From contig NZ_CABQHJ010000025.1 in assembly GCF_902463975.1 (NCBI RefSeq), positions 1 to 43,598 of the forward strand: a stretch of 43,598 nucleotides of DNA, written 5' to 3'. This DNA comes from Phascolarctobacterium_A sp902463975. Its GTDB lineage: Bacteria > Bacillota > Negativicutes > Acidaminococcales > Acidaminococcaceae. The position numbers and the translations under genes are program-made. Below, in pieces: positions 39,458-43,598 of this stretch; position 1 is the first letter of the stretch, and each line of letters begins with the position of its first letter. The notes under the pieces are model-generated. The model was given only the letters and a program-made list of their open reading frames with translations, searched no databases and was not told the DNA's origin.

Positions 39458-40366
39458 ATGCAGCCAAAGCAATTACAATATTTTATCACAGCCTATGCAA
39501 CGAAAAATATCCAACGCGCAGCAGAAAAGCTTTTCGTGTCTCGCCAAGGAATAAGTAAAACAATTCGTGAGCTGGAACAGGAATTAGGCGCAGACTTATT
39601 CTTACGCTCATCCAAAGGCTTAGAGCCAACGGATTTTGCCGAAGCATTATTCCCCCATGCCAAAAAGCTGCTCGATGAATATAACTACATAACAGGCCTG
39701 AACACCTTGGCAAAGCAAAAGGAAAATGTTATCACCATCTATGCGCTTGATAACATCGTAAAATATTTAACAGCAGAATTTTTCTTTGACTTTCGCAAAT
39801 TATATCCGAATATTATTCTCAGCATTATCGAAAACACCGATGAGACCGCTCTCAACGCCTTGCTTGCCCGCAATGCAGATTTCGCTATTACTACAGATCC
39901 GTTGGACAACACAAATTTTACACTTACACCCATATTTTATACGCATTATTGCATAGCACTTTCTGCTGACCACCCTTTAGCTGCTAAAGAAAGAATCAGC
40001 TATCAGGATCTTCAAAATCAAAAAATAATCAGTAAAGGAAGATCCTTCCGTTGTTTTCGCGACAATATGGAAAAATATGTTCTTGGTAATGGTCTGAATG
40101 TAGATATTTTTGCGGAAATCACTGATATTGACGTTGCTCTGGATTTAGTAAAGAAAAGCAACGTAATCTATCTAGGCTATGACTACATTGCTGCAATGCA
40201 AAGACATCCTGATATTAGATGGAAGATGCTCGATGCTGAAGTAAGCGGTCAGAACATGTATATTGCAAGTCTAAAAAATACTCTGCCGCGCAAGGTGTGC
40301 CGTGATTTGCAGAATTTTTTATTGGCATGGCTGCCCATACACAACAAAGATAAAATTATTTTGTGA
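39458..40366 (+). CDS. LysR-family transcriptional regulator
   Basis: 302 aa. DNA-binding domain MQPKQLQYFITAYATKNIQR, AEKLFVSRQGISKTIRELEQ; sensor domain from about residue 90 (VITIYALDNIVKYLTAEFFF). GATTGAGGTG lies before the ATG. The divergent neighbour encodes a metallo-beta-lactamase-fold hydrolase, its likely target. The effector is unknown. Confidence 0.92.
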   Translation: MQPKQLQYFITAYATKNIQRAAEKLFVSRQGISKTIRELEQELGADLFLRSSKGLEPTDFAEALFPHAKKLLDEYNYITGLNTLAKQKENVITIYALDNIVKYLTAEFFFDFRKLYPNIILSIIENTDETALNALLARNADFAITTDPLDNTNFTLTPIFYTHYCIALSADHPLAAKERISYQDLQNQKIISKGRSFRCFRDNMEKYVLGNGLNVDIFAEITDIDVALDLVKKSNVIYLGYDYIAAMQRHPDIRWKMLDAEVSGQNMYIASLKNTLPRKVCRDLQNFLLAWLPIHNKDKIIL

Positions 40367-40373
40367 CCTCATT

Positions 40374-40505
40374 TCAACAAAAGATGAGCTTGCTGCAGCT
40401 TTCCGGCATCACGTTTTTCTTCATCAGGCCTTCAGCTGCTGCTTGCAGAATACGTTTATTTTTACTTTGCGCCTAATCTACCATCGGCGTAAAACCTCCT
40501 AGCAT
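40374..40505 (-). pseudogene. Possible decayed small gene with an in-frame amber codon
   Basis: On the minus strand an ATG at 40484 sits 10 bases after GGAGG (an ATG at 40505 lies further up). Four codons on there is TAG (40475-40473), after which the same frame stays open for 33 codons: AQSKNKRILQAAAEGLMKKN, then VMPESCSKLIFC. The first part resembles a regulator-type helix (as in TetR N-termini). It could be a dead gene fragment, a leader peptide, or chance. Confidence 0.25.
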
Positions 40506-40663
40506 AACTATTCTCCTTCACAGAAATATAGTTTATTATACTTTTTCATGCAAGAAATCCTAATTGCTCAAAAGATTTCTATCTGTAATTACAGTATTTT
40601 TATCATAAACTATAATATGACTTATTGCTTAAAAAATAAAATAGTAAAAAGCTTACAGAGGTA

Positions 40664-40692
40664 CTGTTTTTCAATGCTGTTTTTGCTATAAT
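40664..40692 (+). promoter_or_regulatory. Candidate promoter of korDABG
   Basis: A perfect TATAAT (40687-40692) lies 60 bases before the korD ATG. The -35 region at 17-base spacing reads CTGTTT, a weak match, so the call rests mainly on the -10 box. Confidence 0.45.
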
Positions 40693-40751
40693 ATAAGGTA
40701 AAGCTATCGCATGCTGTTATTTTAAACAAGGTATCATAAGGAGGAGACCAT

Positions 40752-40934
40752 ATGAGCTTAAAAATAATTACTAAGCGTTGCAAGGGCTGTGGTATTTGTG
40801 CGGCCTTCTGCCCGAAAAAAGTTCTGGCAGTCAGCGAAGTCGGCAAAGTCGAAGCCGTTGCTGAAGAAAATTGCATCAAATGCGGACAATGCGAAATGCG
40901 TTGCCCCGACTATGCTATCTTTGTAGATAAATAA
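40752..40934 (+). CDS. korD: 2-oxoglutarate:ferredoxin oxidoreductase, delta (ferredoxin) subunit
   Basis: 60 aa, a dicluster ferredoxin: CKGCGICAAFCP and CIKCGQCEMRCPD give eight cysteines for two [4Fe-4S] clusters. It relays electrons from the catalytic subunits to ferredoxin. AAGGAGGAG precedes the ATG. First gene of the four-gene operon, 18 bases before korA. Confidence 0.92.
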   Translation: MSLKIITKRCKGCGICAAFCPKKVLAVSEVGKVEAVAEENCIKCGQCEMRCPDYAIFVDK

Positions 40935-40952
40935 AAAGGAGTGAGGTAACCC

Positions 40953-42092
40953 ATGTCAAGAATCCTGCTGTTACAAGGTAACCAAGCGGTTGTTGAGGGT
41001 GCGATTGCTGCCGGTGTAAAATTTTACGGCGGTTATCCGATCACCCCTTCTACCGAAATTGCTGAACAATTAGCTCTGCGTCTGCCGCAGGTTGGCGGTA
41101 AATTTATGCAGACTGAAGACGAAATCGCCGGTCTCGGCACTGTTATCGGTGCATCTATGGCCGGTAAAAAAGCTATGACCGCAACCAGCGGCCCGGGCTT
41201 CTCCCTGAAACAGGAAATGCTCGGCCTCGCCTGCAGCGCCGAAATCCCCTGCGTTATCGTTAACGTACAACGTGTAGGCCCCGCAACCGGCCAACCGACC
41301 TCCCCCGCTCAGGGCGAGGTTATGCAAACCCGTTGGGGCACTCACGGTGACCACTGGCTGATTACCGTTTCTCCGTCCAGTGTTCCCGAATGCTTCGACC
41401 TGACTTTGCGTGCAGTAGCATTGAGCGAAAAATATCGTTGCCCGGTTATTCTCCTGATGGACGAGGTTATCGGCCATATGCGCGAGAAAATCGAGCTTCC
41501 CGACAACTATGATGAAATTCCGCAGGCAGAACGCAAACGCCCGACCTGCGCACCCGAAGATTATCTGGCTTACGGCTGCGAGGAAGGCTCCAAGGTTCCT
41601 GCTATGGCAGACTTCGGCAGCGGTTACCGCTGGCACGTATCCGGTCTGGTACATGACGAAACCGGTTTCCCGAAAGGCACCGGCGAAGCAACCCGCACCT
41701 CTCAGGACCGTCTGCGCACTAAATTAGAAGATAACTTAGACGACATCGTACAAGTAGAAAACTATCGTATGGAAGATGCCGAATTTGCTGTTGTAGCCTT
41801 CGGCGGCGCTGCCCGTACTGCTTATGAAGCAGTTGACATGGCACGCAAGGAAGGCCTGAAGGTTGGCTTCGTCCGCCCGATTACTATCTGGCCGTTTGCC
41901 GAAAAGCAAATGCAGGAGCTGGCAGGCAAGGTTAAAGGCATCCTCGTACACGAGCTCAACTGCGGTCAGTACGTTCTGGAGGTTGAACGTGCGGTAGCAG
42001 GCAAGGTTCCTGTAAGCCTGTACGCTAAATACGATAACGAATCTGCTACTCCGGCAGAACTGTTAGCTGAAATCAAAAAGGCTATGGCCTAA
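40953..42092 (+). CDS. korA: 2-oxoglutarate:ferredoxin oxidoreductase, alpha subunit
   Basis: 379 aa. N-terminal pyrimidine-binding-type domain: GNQAVVEGAIAAGVKFYGGY, PITPSTEIAE, then MQTEDEIAGLGTVIGASMAG and ATSGPGFSLKQEM, diagnostic of the alpha subunit of 2-oxoacid:ferredoxin oxidoreductases. The C-terminal transketolase-like domain has VAFGGAARTAYEAVD. With KorB it decarboxylates 2-oxoglutarate (or forms it from succinyl-CoA). The Kor assignment over pyruvate or isovalerate forms rests on subunit order D-A-B-G and size. Confidence 0.9.
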   Translation: MSRILLLQGNQAVVEGAIAAGVKFYGGYPITPSTEIAEQLALRLPQVGGKFMQTEDEIAGLGTVIGASMAGKKAMTATSGPGFSLKQEMLGLACSAEIPCVIVNVQRVGPATGQPTSPAQGEVMQTRWGTHGDHWLITVSPSSVPECFDLTLRAVALSEKYRCPVILLMDEVIGHMREKIELPDNYDEIPQAERKRPTCAPEDYLAYGCEEGSKVPAMADFGSGYRWHVSGLVHDETGFPKGTGEATRTSQDRLRTKLEDNLDDIVQVENYRMEDAEFAVVAFGGAARTAYEAVDMARKEGLKVGFVRPITIWPFAEKQMQELAGKVKGILVHELNCGQYVLEVERAVAGKVPVSLYAKYDNESATPAELLAEIKKAMA

Positions 42093-42113
42093 CGGATGAG
42101 AGGAGAAAAAACG

Positions 42114-42959
42114 ATGAGTGAAATGGAAAATTTAATCAATAAATATTTCCGCCCGGGCCGTCTGCCTCACATCTGGTGCCCCGGCTGCGGCAACGGCGTT
42201 ATCACCGGCGCCATTGTAAAAGCAATTGATAAGCAAGGTCTGGAAAAAGACGACGTTGCAGTAATCAGCGGTATCGGCTGCTCCAGCCGTTCCTCCGGTT
42301 ATTTGGACTTCAACACCGCCAACACTCTGCACGGCCGTGCTCTGCCGATTGCTACCGGTGTAAAAATGGCTAACCCTGCACTGAACGTTATCGTTTGCAG
42401 CGGTGACGGTGACTGCACCGCTATCGGCGGCAACCACCTGATTCATGCAGCACGCCGCAATATTGATTTGACTCTGGTTGTTTTCAACAACAGCATTTAC
42501 GGCATGACCGGCGGTCAGTATTCTCCGATGACACCGATTCATTCCAAAGCAACCACCGCTCCGTACTACACTGTTGAACCGAGCTTCAATCTGCTCGACC
42601 TGGCAAAAGCTGCCGGCGCAACCTATGTAGCACGCGCAACCACCTACCATGTTCCCGTACTGGTTGATGTTATCGCTAAAGGCATTGCACACAAGGGCTT
42701 CTCTATCATCGAAGCAGTAAGCGCTTGCCCGATTTCCTTTGGCCGTCAGAACAAGATGGGCGGACCTGCTCAGATGATGGCTTGGCAGCGTGACCATGGC
42801 GTTATGAAGGCTGTTTGGGACCGCATGGATGAAGAGAAAAAGGCAGAAGCAATTGCTGCCGGCAAATTCCCCATCGGCGTTCTCTACGAAAACAACGACG
42901 TTATGGAATACACCAAGGCATATGACCAAATTATTCAACGTGCACAGGAGGGTAAATAA
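42114..42959 (+). CDS. korB: 2-oxoglutarate:ferredoxin oxidoreductase, beta subunit
   Basis: 281 aa from the ATG at 42114 (GAGAGGAG upstream; an ATG at 42096 precedes that site). Thiamine-diphosphate domain: HIWCPGCGNGVITGAIVKAI at the start, GIGCSSRSSGYL, and the metal/TPP motif SGDGDCTAIGGNHLIHAARR ending near NNSIYGMTGGQ. Neighbours korA (21 bases before) and korG (2 bases after) complete the complex. Confidence 0.93.
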   Translation: MSEMENLINKYFRPGRLPHIWCPGCGNGVITGAIVKAIDKQGLEKDDVAVISGIGCSSRSSGYLDFNTANTLHGRALPIATGVKMANPALNVIVCSGDGDCTAIGGNHLIHAARRNIDLTLVVFNNSIYGMTGGQYSPMTPIHSKATTAPYYTVEPSFNLLDLAKAAGATYVARATTYHVPVLVDVIAKGIAHKGFSIIEAVSACPISFGRQNKMGGPAQMMAWQRDHGVMKAVWDRMDEEKKAEAIAAGKFPIGVLYENNDVMEYTKAYDQIIQRAQEGK

Positions 42960-42961
42960 TT

Positions 42962-43492
42962 ATGAGACATAGCTTTCGTTTCTCCGGTACCGGTGGTCAG
43001 GGCCTGATCACTGCAGGTATTATTTTAGCCGAAGCTGCCCTCTTAGATGACAAGCTGGCTGTACAATCCCAATCCTACGGCCCGGAAGCCCGCGGCGGCT
43101 CCTCCAAGGCCGAAGCTATCATCAGCGACGAGCCTATTTACTTCAGCCGTGTTATCTGCCCGGATACTCTGCTGGTAATGAGCCAGGAGGCTGCCAACAA
43201 ATTCATTGCCGACTGCGATGAGCACACCACTGTTATCACCGATACTCTTTTCGTAACTGATGTTCCCGGCAAGTACGGCAAACGCGTTGACCTGCCTATT
43301 ACCCACACTGCCAACACTGTTTGCGGCAAGACACTGTTTGCGAACATCGTTGCTCTGGGCGCAGTAGTTGCACTCACCAAATGCGTTTCCAAAGAAGCAA
43401 TTCTCAAAGCTGTGCTGAACCGCGTTCCGAAAGGAACCGAAGAAGCTAATACCAAAGCTCTTGAAGCTGGTATGGCACTTATTGAAAAATAA
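42962..43492 (+). CDS. korG: 2-oxoglutarate:ferredoxin oxidoreductase, gamma subunit
   Basis: 176 aa. Opens with FSGTGGQGLITAGIILAEAA, followed by QSQSYGPEARGGSSKAEAII, both diagnostic of the gamma subunit that closes the coenzyme A site. Ends with the usual alpha-helical tail (VPKGTEEANTKALEAGMALI). The start codon lies two bases after the korB stop. Confidence 0.93.
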   Translation: MRHSFRFSGTGGQGLITAGIILAEAALLDDKLAVQSQSYGPEARGGSSKAEAIISDEPIYFSRVICPDTLLVMSQEAANKFIADCDEHTTVITDTLFVTDVPGKYGKRVDLPITHTANTVCGKTLFANIVALGAVVALTKCVSKEAILKAVLNRVPKGTEEANTKALEAGMALIEK

Positions 43493-43514
43493 AAGCAGAC
43501 CTATACAATTAAAG

Positions 43515-43548
43515 CTGTTGCTTTCGGCATTCATGCCGGAGGCAGCAG
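43515..43548 (+). terminator. Hairpin after the kor operon
   Basis: CTGTTGCTTTCGGCA (43515-43529) pairs with TGCCGGAGGCAGCAG (43534-43548), three pairs being G-U, around a TTCA loop. Only TTTAG follows, so termination strength is uncertain. Confidence 0.6.
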
Positions 43549-43598
43549 TTTAGTACCATATAAGTGTAAGAGAAAAAGTATGTTGCTTTACTCTCGCA

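Larger units (their letters stand above)
40367..40751. other. Gene-poor gap before the kor operon
   Basis: This 385-base gap contains a possible gene remnant on the minus strand (40374-40505), an A+T-rich stretch and the kor promoter region. No other credible gene or RNA is seen. Confidence 0.5.

Noticed and set aside
1..43598. CRISPR array or cas genes
   Set aside because: No regularly spaced direct repeats of 25-40 bases and no Cas-like proteins were seen on either strand.

Overview
The window looks like chromosomal DNA from a diderm, anaerobic member of the Firmicutes, most likely the Negativicutes (Phascolarctobacterium/Acidaminococcus-like). The basis is a TonB-dependent outer-membrane receptor beside Firmicutes-style genes with strong GGAGG ribosome sites, a ferredoxin-dependent 2-oxoacid oxidoreductase of the KorDABG type, and a DcuC-type C4-dicarboxylate carrier. 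The genus is inference; no rRNA is present.

Positions 1 to about 10058 are a visibly A+T-rich integrated element beside a tRNA-Arg(CCT) gene (10059..10135, minus). Reading away from the tRNA it carries a repeat-containing non-coding arm, an excisionase-like gene, a terminator, a tyrosine integrase, a divergent P4/D5-like helicase (probable replication protein), an A+T-rich non-coding segment with a palindrome, a MobC-like protein, an unusually small relaxase, a standalone viroplasmin-like domain protein, two small excisionase-type HTH proteins, and a type I restriction-modification cargo (hsdM, then hsdS running off the left edge). No conjugation (type IV secretion) genes are visible, so it fits an integrative mobilizable element. 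Its far end, any hsdR and the second att copy lie outside the window.

Positions 10232..22764 are housekeeping chromosome: two conserved unknown proteins, a polyphosphate locus (ppk with a Ppx/GppA-like paralogue that seems to have lost catalytic residues, divergent from an intact Ppx/GppA-HD protein), a Phd/RelE toxin-antitoxin pair, an M20-type peptidase, MntP, a split ThrE exporter, a UDG-superfamily protein and a DcuC-type carrier. Positions 22937..26367 hold a three-gene envelope operon (GtrA, diacylglycerol-kinase-like lipid kinase, LtaS-like phosphoglycerol transferase).

Positions 26900..30416 hold a PepSY protein, a DUF362 protein, a lipoprotein phosphoesterase and a remnant of an AlbA-type regulator. 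Positions 30501..37349 are the most intriguing part: a five-gene operon that begins with a divergent nitrogenase component-1-like protein and continues with a FecBCD-type ABC importer and a TonB-dependent receptor. It is preceded by a LysR regulator and a dyad with LysR-box geometry, and no NifH-like partner is in view. A metallo-beta-lactamase-fold hydrolase divergent from a second LysR gene follows, with a perfect 11-bp palindrome between them. The window ends with the complete korDABG operon, which with DcuC fits succinate/2-oxoglutarate-centred anaerobic metabolism.
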